A stretch of 8,684 nt of DNA from CBDVBZ01 sp965372355 (GCA_965372355.1 CBDVBZ010000138.1:1-8684); one strand, 5' to 3'; shown: positions 1 through 6,859, numbered from the stretch's first letter. Translations and numbers: made by a program. Notes: generated by a model from the letters alone, not told the origin.

Positions 1-164
1 TCGTCCCGAGCGTGATGGCTCGTGCTCCCAAGCCACACGAGGATGCCGGTGATGGGGAGGGAATCGGCGGTTACCGGGACGCCGAGGACGTTGAGCCTTT
101 GTCTGGAGAGGGTGCCGACGAGTCCGCAACGGTTTCGCCTTGGACCGAAGCTCCAAACATGCAT
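1..164 (-). CDS. Possible partial minus-strand gene start running off the left edge (unidentified)
   Basis: Reading the minus strand from an ATG at 164-162, the frame stays open for 54 codons to the window edge. About three quarters of its codons end in G or C, and most of those end in C. The predicted peptide contains hydrophobic stretches (for example LNVLGVPVTADSLPITGILV), and I do not recognise a family. No Shine-Dalgarno sequence is visible before the ATG. If real, it would be divergent from the regulator at 244, with the AT-richer 165-243 stretch as a shared promoter region. The same DNA is also open on the plus strand (12-224) with G-rich first codon positions, so the C-rich third positions here may be a mirror effect. 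Only sequence to the left can settle it. Confidence 0.2.
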   Translation of the reverse strand, partial: MHVWSFGPRRNRCGLVGTLSRQRLNVLGVPVTADSLPITGILVWLGSTSHHARD

Positions 165-243
165 TACGTGGATTCTTACATCATGAATTGGTACTGGTTC
201 ATTGTTCTCATGAAGAGGATATAGCACCGATAGAGAGCCAAAT
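165..243. promoter_or_regulatory. AT-richer upstream region of the TPR/AAA+ regulator gene
   Basis: This stretch is clearly richer in A and T than the DNA on either side, as expected of a promoter or leader. I could not find a convincing sigma70 -35/-10 pair; TATAGC at 220-225 is the best -10-like hexamer and lacks a good -35. A sigma54-like TGGTAC at 189-194 is followed by TTG at 202-204, two bases too far for the -24/-12 consensus. A weak purine run (AGAGAG, 232-237) lies six bases before the ATG at 244 and may serve as ribosome binding site. An in-frame stop at 211-213 rules out a start further upstream. Confidence 0.3.
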
Positions 244-3200
244 ATGGAGTTGCGTGGGAAATCGGACAGAACAGAGCGGTCGCACACACGTGATCTGTTC
301 ATCGAGTTGATGATCGATCCGCAGTTGCAGGGACCTACCAAGTCGGCGTGCGAAGCGCTGGAGGAGTGGGAAAACGTGCTGACCAGCGGCAAACTGTTGC
401 GACAAGACGCGCTGGATGTCGAGCTGGCTCTGATAAGAATAAGACGACTTAGGTCTCTCCCAGAACGTGCCCTGGACGCCCACCGACTCAAGAGACTGGT
501 TGTTGAGCCAAATGACAACGAGTTAACCAGACTCAAGCACAGACTTGTGACTGCCGAACACGAACTCCACATGCATGGCGACTATCGATCCGTTGAGGCC
601 GAGTTCGAATCGATTGCCGCGAAGCTCAGGAATGACCATCATGGACTGTTACACGCACTGGTGGCCATTGATCTTTCCATTGTCAAAATGATGTGCGGTG
701 ACCTCGTGAGTGCGGAGGAGTTCTGCCAGGATTCGATCAGCATTTGCCGAAGAATGGGCTACGACGGGCAACTTGCGTGGAGTTTGAACAATTATGCGGT
801 TCTGAAGAAGAAAATGTGCCAGTACTTGGAGTCCGAACGACTCCAGAGGAGAGCGTGGGAGATATTCAAGTCGATTGGGAACGCTGAAGGTCGAATATTT
901 GGATACAACAATCTTGGCATTTTCAAAATGAAACTGGGTGATTGGCAGACCGCTGATCATTACATGAACAAAGCAGTGGCTTTGATGAATCAGGAGCAGT
1001 GTGTTGTTGGGTTCAACAGACGGTTTCTATCGAACGTCGATATCAACATCGTACATTTGCGCATTCTGCAACGGAGGTTCTCGGACGCACTTGCCAAATC
1101 CCGCGAACTCGTATCTGGGCCACGGCGATACACTGACAAGATAATGGTTCTGATGTGGGAGTTTCTTGCCCAGTCGTACATGGAAACTGGCGAGTTACCG
1201 TTGGCGGTCGAGAACCTGTCGAAGGCAAGGGAAATAGCAGAGAGGATTGCTCCTCGAGGCGACGTGATGACCGAGATCATGCGCTGCCAGGCTAAGCTGC
1301 ATGTGCTTGAAGGAAACTATGCGAACGCTCAGCTGGAAACGCTAAGATGTATCCGGCTCTGCAAAGAGATCGGCGATAAGTACGAGATGGGTGCCGTACT
1401 GGGGATTCTGGGTCAGGTGCACGCGAAACAGGGGCGAAACAAGAAGGCGATAAGCGCCTTCGAGGCGAGTATCCGTACTCTGAAAAGCATCAACGAATCC
1501 TACGAACTCATGCGAAGCTGCATCGCCTACGCCGAGTTCCTCGTCGAGTCTGAGAATGCAGATGCCGACATCTACCTCCTCGAAGCTAAGCAACTCAGCA
1601 AAAAGCTCGAAATCGACTACTTCAAGGCCAGGATCGTGCTTCTCTCGGCCAAGCATGCCTACAACAAGAACGATTACATGACTGCGCGGTCGTATCTGAG
1701 AAGAGCTGAAGAGATTACCGAGACCCTCCAGGCGTGCGATCGCAGGAAGCTCAAGCCACAAATCCGCAGGTTCTACAAGCAGCTCGAGGACTCGATTCTC
1801 AAGAGCAGCATGGAATCAGCGCAGAAACTCAGGTCGATAGGCAAGATCTACGAGGATGCCCGCTTCCCCATCGAGGAGCTCAAACCGGAGATGGCGACGG
1901 AAGTTGCGCTCAACGTCGGGGCGAGCGAACTCTTCTTGATCAGGAAGAAGAACAAGGGCTACCGGGTGCCGATCAAGTACAACATTTCAGCAGATGATGC
2001 CAAACGGCTCATTCGTTTCCAGCTGAGGACGAATCCCGGGCTTTTCGAAACCAAAGATCCGATCGTGGTCTCGCTGCCAACGGAGAAGACGCTGGTTTGT
2101 GTGCCGGGACAGAGTGGTGTCGGCTATCTTCTCTGCACTCTCATTGACGAGGAGCGTAACTTCAGCCCACGTGAGCTTGAGTTTCTCTTTGCGAGCGTCG
2201 AGGCAATGGAGCGAGTGGCCGAAGAATACGCTGAGGTTCCGTCCTATCTTGACATCGACGATTTTATTGATGGCAGCGACGGGAAGCTCACCCACCCCGG
2301 AGGGCATTTCCAGGACATCATGACGCTGGATCCCGAGATGATTAAGATCATCCGTTTGGCCGAGCGTGCAGCCGAGACCATTGTGCCTGTTCTCCTCGAG
2401 GGAGAGACCGGCGTTGGCAAAGAGCTTTTTGCTCAGGCAATCCATTCACAAAGTCCCCGCAGCAACAAGCAGTTCATCGCCATGAACGCAGGCGGAGTGC
2501 CGCTGAATCTCCTGGAGAGTGAACTTTTCGGCCACGTCAAAGGCGCTTTCACGGACGCCGTGACGGATCGGCACGGGCTCATAGAAGAGGCCCGGGGTGG
2601 AACGATCTTCTTTGACGAAGTGGGAGAGATGGCCGAGGAGCTTCAGATCAAACTCCTGCGTTTGCTGGAAAACGGGGAATATAGAAGGCTCGGCGAAAAC
2701 AAGCTGCGCATGGCGGACGTGCGAGTCGTTTCTGCCACTAATAAGGACCTGGTACGCCGAGTTGAAGAAGGGTTGTTCCGCGAGGACCTTTTCTATCGGC
2801 TGGCGACGGTCAGATTCAAGATTCCACCGTTGCGGAATCGTAAAAGAGATGTTGAGTTTCTCGTGCGCCATTTCATAAACGATGGGCTCATCAGGATTGG
2901 CAAGCCACGCCGCAGAATCAACGTCGATTTGAAAGCCCTGGAGGCGTTCGAGATCTACGAGTGGCCGGGCAACGTCCGCGAATTCAAGAATGAGATTCTG
3001 AGGATCCTGTCGCTCATCGGCCCGGGTGATCTCATTCGGTTTGGGATGCTATCTGACCATATCAAGCGCGCGTTCGCATCGAAAGGCGAGGACGGAGGCC
3101 ATCTCGCCAAACGCGTCGATCGCTACGAGCGTCGCTTGATTCTGAAGGCCCTTGAGGATAACGAGTGGAATAGAATAAGGACTGCCGAGCAGATCGGCAT

Positions 3201-3252
3201 TCCCCGGACAACACTGCTCTTCAAAATGAAGCGCCTCAAGATTGCAGCCTGA
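244..3252 (+). CDS. TPR-GAF-AAA+-Fis sigma54-type transcriptional activator
   Basis: A cytoplasmic transcription activator of the NtrC-like (bacterial enhancer-binding protein) class, 1002 residues. Roughly residues 95-530 form helical TPR-like repeats (for example around 220-250 and 380-420), probably a protein or ligand sensing module. About 523-675 resembles a GAF domain. The AAA+ domain (about 689-925) has Walker A GETGVGKE (720-727), Walker B GGTIFFDE (785-792), a sensor I region around SATN (830-833), arginine-finger candidates R846 and R852 in FREDLFYR, and sensor II WPGNVRE (907-913). The C-terminus (about 960-1002) is a Fis-type HTH. There is no receiver domain, so control by a partner kinase is not suggested. 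The sigma54-contact loop at 767-772 is GAFTDA, with Asp for the second Gly. ATG 244 is the first start after an in-frame stop; its ribosome site is weak. The domain architecture is secure; its target genes are unknown, and no sigma54 promoter was found nearby. Confidence 0.93.
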   Translation: MELRGKSDRTERSHTRDLFIELMIDPQLQGPTKSACEALEEWENVLTSGKLLRQDALDVELALIRIRRLRSLPERALDAHRLKRLVVEPNDNELTRLKHRLVTAEHELHMHGDYRSVEAEFESIAAKLRNDHHGLLHALVAIDLSIVKMMCGDLVSAEEFCQDSISICRRMGYDGQLAWSLNNYAVLKKKMCQYLESERLQRRAWEIFKSIGNAEGRIFGYNNLGIFKMKLGDWQTADHYMNKAVALMNQEQCVVGFNRRFLSNVDINIVHLRILQRRFSDALAKSRELVSGPRRYTDKIMVLMWEFLAQSYMETGELPLAVENLSKAREIAERIAPRGDVMTEIMRCQAKLHVLEGNYANAQLETLRCIRLCKEIGDKYEMGAVLGILGQVHAKQGRNKKAISAFEASIRTLKSINESYELMRSCIAYAEFLVESENADADIYLLEAKQLSKKLEIDYFKARIVLLSAKHAYNKNDYMTARSYLRRAEEITETLQACDRRKLKPQIRRFYKQLEDSILKSSMESAQKLRSIGKIYEDARFPIEELKPEMATEVALNVGASELFLIRKKNKGYRVPIKYNISADDAKRLIRFQLRTNPGLFETKDPIVVSLPTEKTLVCVPGQSGVGYLLCTLIDEERNFSPRELEFLFASVEAMERVAEEYAEVPSYLDIDDFIDGSDGKLTHPGGHFQDIMTLDPEMIKIIRLAERAAETIVPVLLEGETGVGKELFAQAIHSQSPRSNKQFIAMNAGGVPLNLLESELFGHVKGAFTDAVTDRHGLIEEARGGTIFFDEVGEMAEELQIKLLRLLENGEYRRLGENKLRMADVRVVSATNKDLVRRVEEGLFREDLFYRLATVRFKIPPLRNRKRDVEFLVRHFINDGLIRIGKPRRRINVDLKALEAFEIYEWPGNVREFKNEILRILSLIGPGDLIRFGMLSDHIKRAFASKGEDGGHLAKRVDRYERRLILKALEDNEWNRIRTAEQIGIPRTTLLFKMKRLKIAA

Positions 3253-3262
3253 CGGCGCTGAC

Positions 3263-3526
3263 CTACGGAAATATCCCCAGCTCCATATACATCTCTGCGA
3301 CCTGCCGGATGCCGCCCTTGACCCGCGTGACGTGCTGGCTGTGCTCCGCCCGGTACGCCTGGATCGCCTCGATGGTGCCGTCGTCGCTTTTCAAAGGGAA
3401 TGTAATGTGATAGACGCTGTTGCAGATTTTGATCTGCTCGAGCGATCCCTCCGGGTGCTTCGTGTAAGCCGCCGCCTTGTCGAAGTTCCTGTTGACCTGT
3501 TCGGTGAATCTTACTTTGGCTGCCAT
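3263..3526 (-). pseudogene. 3'-truncated Glu/Leu/Phe/Val dehydrogenase (glutamate dehydrogenase) remnant
   Basis: Full-length enzymes, about 400-450 residues, interconvert glutamate and 2-oxoglutarate (or act on branched amino acids) using NAD(P). This 87-residue frame matches only the N-terminal dimerization region: NRNFDKAAAYTKHPEG (12-27), LEQIKICNSVY (29-39), FPLKSDDGTIE (43-53), YRAEHS (58-63) and the conserved KGGIR (70-74). The usual Y/F-x-P-x-V-x-x-x-E-V-x-A-L continuation is missing; thirteen unrelated residues follow and then a stop. The rest of the substrate domain and the whole Rossmann domain are absent, so it cannot be an active dehydrogenase. The start is intact: GAAGGGA (3533-3539 on this strand) sits six bases before ATG 3526. 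An ATG 20 codons upstream is open but lacks family homology. It converges on the regulator with a 10-base gap. Most likely a decaying gene; a short expressed protein cannot be excluded. Confidence 0.72.
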
Positions 3527-3974
3527 TGTGATTCCCTTCGTTGCGCGGTGCGTACTCGTGGGTTCGATTCGCGTCCCACCATGCATGATCGGGTCTCACG
3601 ACTCCCTGCCGGGTGACGACGCTCTTCATGGCTATCCACAAGGTTCATAGACGGCGTGAACGACGGCGCCAATTTCACCAAACGGGCTCGACACCCGCTC
3701 GGCGATCCCCGCATCAATCAACGACTTACCACAATCGGGCGAAACGGCACGCCGATTGCGTATAAGGGGGTATGACACTCGGCCCCCAGAGGTTTGGACT
3801 CGTGAGACAGGACTCACGGTTCCCGCGTTACTCGACGTAGGGGGATGAGACGTCCGTAGGCAGTGCTTTTTGTGAGAAAGTGTGTGGCGAATACCTACCC
3901 CAGGCCACCCAAGGCCAACTAAACGCCTGCACATCGTTGCTGAGAAGGAAAGTGCTGAAAACGGATGATGATGG
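3527..3974. other. Gene-poor, hairpin-rich intergenic region
   Basis: No convincing coding frame in any of the six frames. Several short inverted repeats follow each other: CGGG/CCCG (3683-3697), CAATCGG(G)CG/CGCCGATTG with one bulged base (3732-3758), GGGGG/CCCCC (3766-3787) and CGTGAG/CTCACG with a six-base loop (3801-3818). A -10-like TATAAG lies at 3761-3766 without a good -35. A 13-base inverted repeat with one mismatch pairs 3593-3605 with 3796-3808. I did not recognise RNase P RNA, tmRNA, SRP RNA, 6S RNA or any common riboswitch. The stretch could be a small RNA, a long 3' untranslated region of the regulator, or decayed DNA left with the dehydrogenase remnant. Confidence 0.4.
3558..3579 (+). 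other. tRNA T-arm-like hairpin fragment
   Basis: GTGGG (3558-3562), then TTCGATT, then CCCAC (3575-3579) looks like the T-arm end of a tRNA, and CCA follows closely. The inner stem has a G-G clash and no matching acceptor 5' strand, D-arm or anticodon arm is found upstream, where the dehydrogenase start lies. It is therefore not a complete tRNA. It could be a leftover tRNA 3' end, as at an integration scar, or chance. Confidence 0.2.
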
Positions 3975-4002
3975 GAGCCCGCTCGACGGAGCGGGCTCTT
4001 TT
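3975..4002 (+). terminator. Strong Rho-independent terminator, plus strand
   Basis: A perfect ten-base-pair GC-rich stem, GAGCCCGCTC (3975-3984) with GAGCGGGCTC (3989-3998), closes a GACG loop and is followed directly by TTTT (3999-4002). On the minus strand no T-run follows the stem, so it acts on plus-strand transcripts. The nearest plus-strand gene upstream, the regulator, ends more than 700 bases earlier, so the terminator ends either a very long 3' untranslated region or an unannotated RNA. It also shields the protease operon from upstream transcription. Confidence 0.85.
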
Positions 4003-4068
4003 AGCATCTCGATCACAAGTTTCTCTCCGAATATCGCCAGGTTGAGGCGTTGAGAATACAACGGATTC

Positions 4069-4087
4069 GGGCGTACGATTCACGCCC
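4069..4087. promoter_or_regulatory. Inverted repeat upstream of the protease promoter, possible operator
   Basis: GGGCGT, a seven-base spacer, then ACGCCC form a perfect six-base inverted repeat whose right end lies about 29 bases before the -10 element at 4117. The spacing suits an activator or repressor site just upstream of the -35 region. It could equally be a small hairpin without function. No binding protein can be assigned from the sequence. Confidence 0.3.
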
Positions 4088-4113
4088 AACGAACATATAA
4101 GCCAACCTTTTCA

Positions 4114-4122
4114 TGCTATAAT
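4114..4122 (+). promoter_or_regulatory. Extended -10 promoter (TGCTATAAT) of the protease-lipoprotein operon
   Basis: TATAAT at 4117-4122 matches the housekeeping sigma -10 consensus exactly and is preceded by TG one base away, the extended -10 form that tolerates a poor -35. The -35 position (about 4094-4099, CATATA) is indeed weak. The predicted transcription start near 4129 gives a leader of about 60 bases before ATG 4188. A TTG start at 4134 would sit only a few bases into the transcript, which argues against it. Confidence 0.65.
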
Positions 4123-4177
4123 GGGTAATTCCATTGGACGAGGCGCTTCGTCTGCGGCAGACCATCGGCGTCCGATT

Positions 4178-4182
4178 GGAGG
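4178..4182 (+). promoter_or_regulatory. Shine-Dalgarno site that fixes the protease start
   Basis: GGAGG lies five bases before ATG 4188. The protein beginning there opens directly with a textbook signal peptide. The longer frame from TTG 4134 would place 18 extra residues before the signal and has no comparable ribosome site. Confidence 0.7.
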
Positions 4183-4187
4183 CCGCG

Positions 4188-6467
4188 ATGAGATTATTCC
4201 TGACGATACTCCTGGCCATGCTGTTGGGGCTACCCAGCACCGCTCTGGCACAGCGTTCGAAAGACCGGGCCGCTCTGCTCCAGCTTTCCGAGAGGCTGAG
4301 GCGAGAGCTCGATAGCAAACGGCCACAGCTCTACTACGATCTTCTCCGCAGCACAGACCCCGCCACGCAGGCGTTGAATCGAGACCCCAACATCCGGTTG
4401 ATGTATATCGAGGACGGCATGCCGGTCTACTTCGAGGCCCACAACCTCGACGCGGCGAGAACCATCAGTACCGACAAGGTATGGCCAGGTGGGGGCACCG
4501 TCTATAATCTGACCGGCGCACAAACACCCGCCGGCCAACTGGCGATCTGGGATGTCGGAGCCGTGCTCGCTAGTCACCCGGAGTTCGGCGGACGCGTAAG
4601 GCAGATGGATGATGCGACGGAAGCAGACTATCACGCGACGATGGTTGCGGGCACGATGGTCGCCGCCGGTGTGGACCCGGCCGCGAAAGGCATGTCTTTC
4701 GAGGCTCTGTTGGACGCGTATGACTGGAATGATGACGTGGCCGAAATGGCGGTGGCCGCCTCGAACGGGCTCGTAGTCTCGAATCATTCGTACGGCAGGA
4801 CTGGTGGTTGGTCGCGCGACTGCGAGAACAAGAAATGGTACTGGTACGGGGACCTTACCATTAGCAAAGCCGAGGACTTCAAGTTTGGCTTCTACGGCCC
4901 GCAGGCCCGGGCGTGGGACTTCATCGCCTATTATGCGCCCCACTACCTGATCGTCAATTCGGCCGGCAACGACCGAATCGACACCGGCCCGGAACCCGGT
5001 GAAAGTCACTATCACTGGTGGAACGGTGCATGGGTCAAGAGTACGGACACGCACCTTCCCGACGGATTCCTGGACGACGGCTACGACACGGTGTCGGGCC
5101 AGACCAATGCCAAGAACATCCTGGCGGTCGGTGCGGTTCTCGATATTCCCGGCGGGTATCAGAACCCAGGGGATGTGGTCCAGACCTCGTATAGCAGCTG
5201 GGGTCCGACCGACGACGGGCGCATCAAACCGGACATCGTTGCCAACGGCGACTCGTTGTACACACCGACGGCGACGGATACCACGGACTACCTGGGGCTG
5301 TCGGGCACCTCCGCCGCCTCACCGAACGTGTCCGGGTCCATCAACCTTCTGGCCGATTACTATCGACAGATCACCGGCCGACTTCCGCTGGCCGCCACCC
5401 TCAAAGCGCTCGTGATATCCACCGCCGACGAGGCGGGCGACCACCCGGGCCCCGACTACAGCAACGGATGGGGCCTGATGAACACCGCGAGTGCGGCGGA
5501 TGCCATTGCAGGAAGAGACCGCATCGCAGAGGCCGAGCTGGTAAACGGCCACGTCAACACGTATCGATTCTCGCTGATCTCGGGTGGCGACATATGCGTA
5601 ACGATCGTCTGGACGGATCCCCCACCGGGGGCGCTGTTCGTCGAGGCGATCGATCGGCCGGCACGAGTGCTTGTCAACGACCTCGATCTTCGCGTGGAAC
5701 GGATCGGCTCCGGCGCGGTGAACGAGCCGTGGGTGCTCGACAGAACCGTGCCGGCGGCGCCGGCGACCCGGGGTGATAACGTCGTGGATAATGTCGAGCA
5801 GGTCGACATCGCGAACGCCCCGGCCGGCGACTATCGCGTCACGGTGACCCACAAAGGCTCCCTGGCCTGGGGGAGGCAGGCGTATTCGATTGTCTGCTCC
5901 GGACCAATGATCGAGTACCTGGTTGCAGACCACCATCGCGCCTGGACAAACGGTGCCGTTGAGATCACGTGGACAATGGCGGATGCACTCTGGCACGAAT
6001 TCCACGTATCGCGACGGCTTGCATCCGAGCAGACGTTCGAAGCACTGCGCACGTTTGGCGTTGGGGGGCATGATGTAACATTTCGGGACGAGACGGCAGA
6101 GTTCGGTAAGACTTATGTTTACCGGGTATCGGCCTGGCTTCTCGGACACGAGGTCGCGGACTTCGAGACATCGATCACAACACCACCGTATCCGTTCGTC
6201 TTGCATCAGAATCGTCCCAACCCATTTGGCAGGGCGACCGACATCGATTTCTCGCTGACCGAAGGCGGTCCGGTATCGCTTCGGATCTACGATGTCGCCG
6301 GGCGGCTCGTTCGCGTATTGACCGGCGGCGAAAGGGCGGCGGGCGAGTATACGGAGCGGTGGGATGGTCTCGATAACAACGGGCGAAAGGCGGCGAACGG
6401 TGTCTATTTCTATCGCCTGATACTCGGGGGGCGGGAGCTCACGAACAGAATGGTTCTGGTGAGGTAG
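4188..6467 (+). CDS. Secreted S8 subtilisin-like serine peptidase with C-terminal FlgD/type IX-like domain
   Basis: An exported endopeptidase of 759 residues. Residues 1-21 are a Sec signal peptide with a probable cut after ALA (19-21). In the S8 domain the likely triad is D122 (IWDVG), H149 (YHATMVAGT) and S375 (GTSAASP), with N261 (SAGND) as oxyanion residue. The non-standard Asp and His motifs resemble, from memory, a Bacteroidetes-type subfamily with WDGG and HATHVAGT. Residues about 442-572 look like a beta-sandwich C-terminal/P-like domain (VTIVWTDPP, LVNDLDLRVE, DNVEQV). About 573-670 is Fn3-like. Residues 672-759 start with LHQNRPNPF and end in RMVLVR, like FlgD Ig-like or type IX sorting domains, suggesting surface delivery or anchoring. 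It is first in an operon with the lipoprotein 2 bases downstream. Start chosen by GGAGG and signal peptide. The substrate is unknown; family confidence is high. Confidence 0.92.
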   Translation: MRLFLTILLAMLLGLPSTALAQRSKDRAALLQLSERLRRELDSKRPQLYYDLLRSTDPATQALNRDPNIRLMYIEDGMPVYFEAHNLDAARTISTDKVWPGGGTVYNLTGAQTPAGQLAIWDVGAVLASHPEFGGRVRQMDDATEADYHATMVAGTMVAAGVDPAAKGMSFEALLDAYDWNDDVAEMAVAASNGLVVSNHSYGRTGGWSRDCENKKWYWYGDLTISKAEDFKFGFYGPQARAWDFIAYYAPHYLIVNSAGNDRIDTGPEPGESHYHWWNGAWVKSTDTHLPDGFLDDGYDTVSGQTNAKNILAVGAVLDIPGGYQNPGDVVQTSYSSWGPTDDGRIKPDIVANGDSLYTPTATDTTDYLGLSGTSAASPNVSGSINLLADYYRQITGRLPLAATLKALVISTADEAGDHPGPDYSNGWGLMNTASAADAIAGRDRIAEAELVNGHVNTYRFSLISGGDICVTIVWTDPPPGALFVEAIDRPARVLVNDLDLRVERIGSGAVNEPWVLDRTVPAAPATRGDNVVDNVEQVDIANAPAGDYRVTVTHKGSLAWGRQAYSIVCSGPMIEYLVADHHRAWTNGAVEITWTMADALWHEFHVSRRLASEQTFEALRTFGVGGHDVTFRDETAEFGKTYVYRVSAWLLGHEVADFETSITTPPYPFVLHQNRPNPFGRATDIDFSLTEGGPVSLRIYDVAGRLVRVLTGGERAAGEYTERWDGLDNNGRKAANGVYFYRLILGGRELTNRMVLVR

Positions 6468-6469
6468 TC

Positions 6470-6802
6470 ATGAGACGGCCGACGAAGAAGATACGGATGC
6501 TGATGGCTCTCGCCGCGGTGTGCGCGCTGTGTTTCATGATGGGCTGCAGTGGCGACTACAAAGCGGACGTGGAGTCGAACACGTCGTGGTCGGGTGTGTT
6601 TGGCGGCAAGTCCGTCAGCGGGAGCGGCAACAAGACCATCGACCTGCCGGATGAGGGCAGGCAATGCATTCAAATCCAGAAGAACACCGCCAGTGGATTC
6701 GTCAAACTAAAGGTCTACGATGCCAGCGCAAGTACGCCCGGCGGAAATTGGAAGGAAACCACAGGGCCGTATGGTTATCTCGACTACTGCTGGGATTTCT
6801 GA
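6470..6802 (+). CDS. Small lipoprotein of unknown function, co-transcribed with the protease
   Basis: A 110-residue protein with a basic N-terminus (RRPTKK), a hydrophobic stretch (about 10-25) and a lipobox-like FMMGC with Cys26 as the predicted lipidated residue. Ser at the next position suggests outer-membrane sorting under Lol rules. The mature part of about 85 residues is rich in Gly, Ser, Thr and aromatic residues, with alternating patterns that suggest a small beta fold (for example TSWSGVFGG and GFVKLKVYD). Two cysteines, C66 and C107, could form a disulphide. Its ATG lies 2 bases after the protease stop, and its ribosome site (GAGG, 6461-6464) is inside the protease gene's end, so the two are probably co-translated. 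I do not recognise a named family. A role as partner or inhibitor of the protease is only a guess from position. Confidence 0.82.
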   Translation: MRRPTKKIRMLMALAAVCALCFMMGCSGDYKADVESNTSWSGVFGGKSVSGSGNKTIDLPDEGRQCIQIQKNTASGFVKLKVYDASASTPGGNWKETTGPYGYLDYCWDF

Positions 6803-6815
6803 GGGCGGACGGCGG

Positions 6816-6830
6816 GTGGGCGCAGCCCAC
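6816..6830. terminator. Weak hairpin between convergent genes
   Basis: GTGGGC (6816-6821) pairs with GCCCAC (6825-6830) around a three-base loop, 13 bases after the lipoprotein stop and 29 bases from the stop of the opposing gene. No T-run follows on either strand, so it is not a classic intrinsic terminator. It may help end or protect both convergent transcripts. Confidence 0.3.
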
Positions 6831-6859
6831 AAGGCAGTCAGCGAAACGGAGAGCGAGTG

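Noticed and set aside
189..206. Sigma54 -24/-12 promoter before the regulator
   Set aside because: TGGTAC and TTG are present, but the spacing is two bases too long and the GC of the -12 element is missing.
12..224. Plus-strand frame of 70 codons before the regulator
   Set aside because: Acidic low-complexity start, then an AT-rich tail through what looks like a promoter region; no ribosome site and no family resemblance. It is kept only as the competing reading to the minus-strand edge frame.
3505..3580. Complete tRNA gene ending at the T-arm-like motif
   Set aside because: No acceptor 5' strand, D-arm or anticodon arm; the space is taken by the dehydrogenase start and its ribosome site.
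3632..3934. 100-codon minus-strand frame in the intergenic region
   Set aside because: No recognisable motif, no ribosome site, and it crosses several inverted repeats.
3838..4055. Plus-strand frame through the terminator that reads KTDDDGSPLDGAGSF, like a Cna-B domain fragment
   Set aside because: The resemblance comes from the palindromic terminator itself; there is no good start or ribosome site and the rest has no domain similarity.
4134..4187. TTG 4134 as the protease start
   Set aside because: It lies only a few bases after the predicted transcription start, has no ribosome site, and would put 18 residues before a complete signal peptide.
4230..5054. 274-codon minus-strand frame inside the protease gene
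   Set aside because: Antisense shadow of a well-supported S8 peptidase with signal peptide and triad; no family resemblance.
5319..6206. 295-codon minus-strand frame inside the protease gene
   Set aside because: Antisense shadow in GC-rich coding DNA; the plus-strand frame has recognisable domains throughout.
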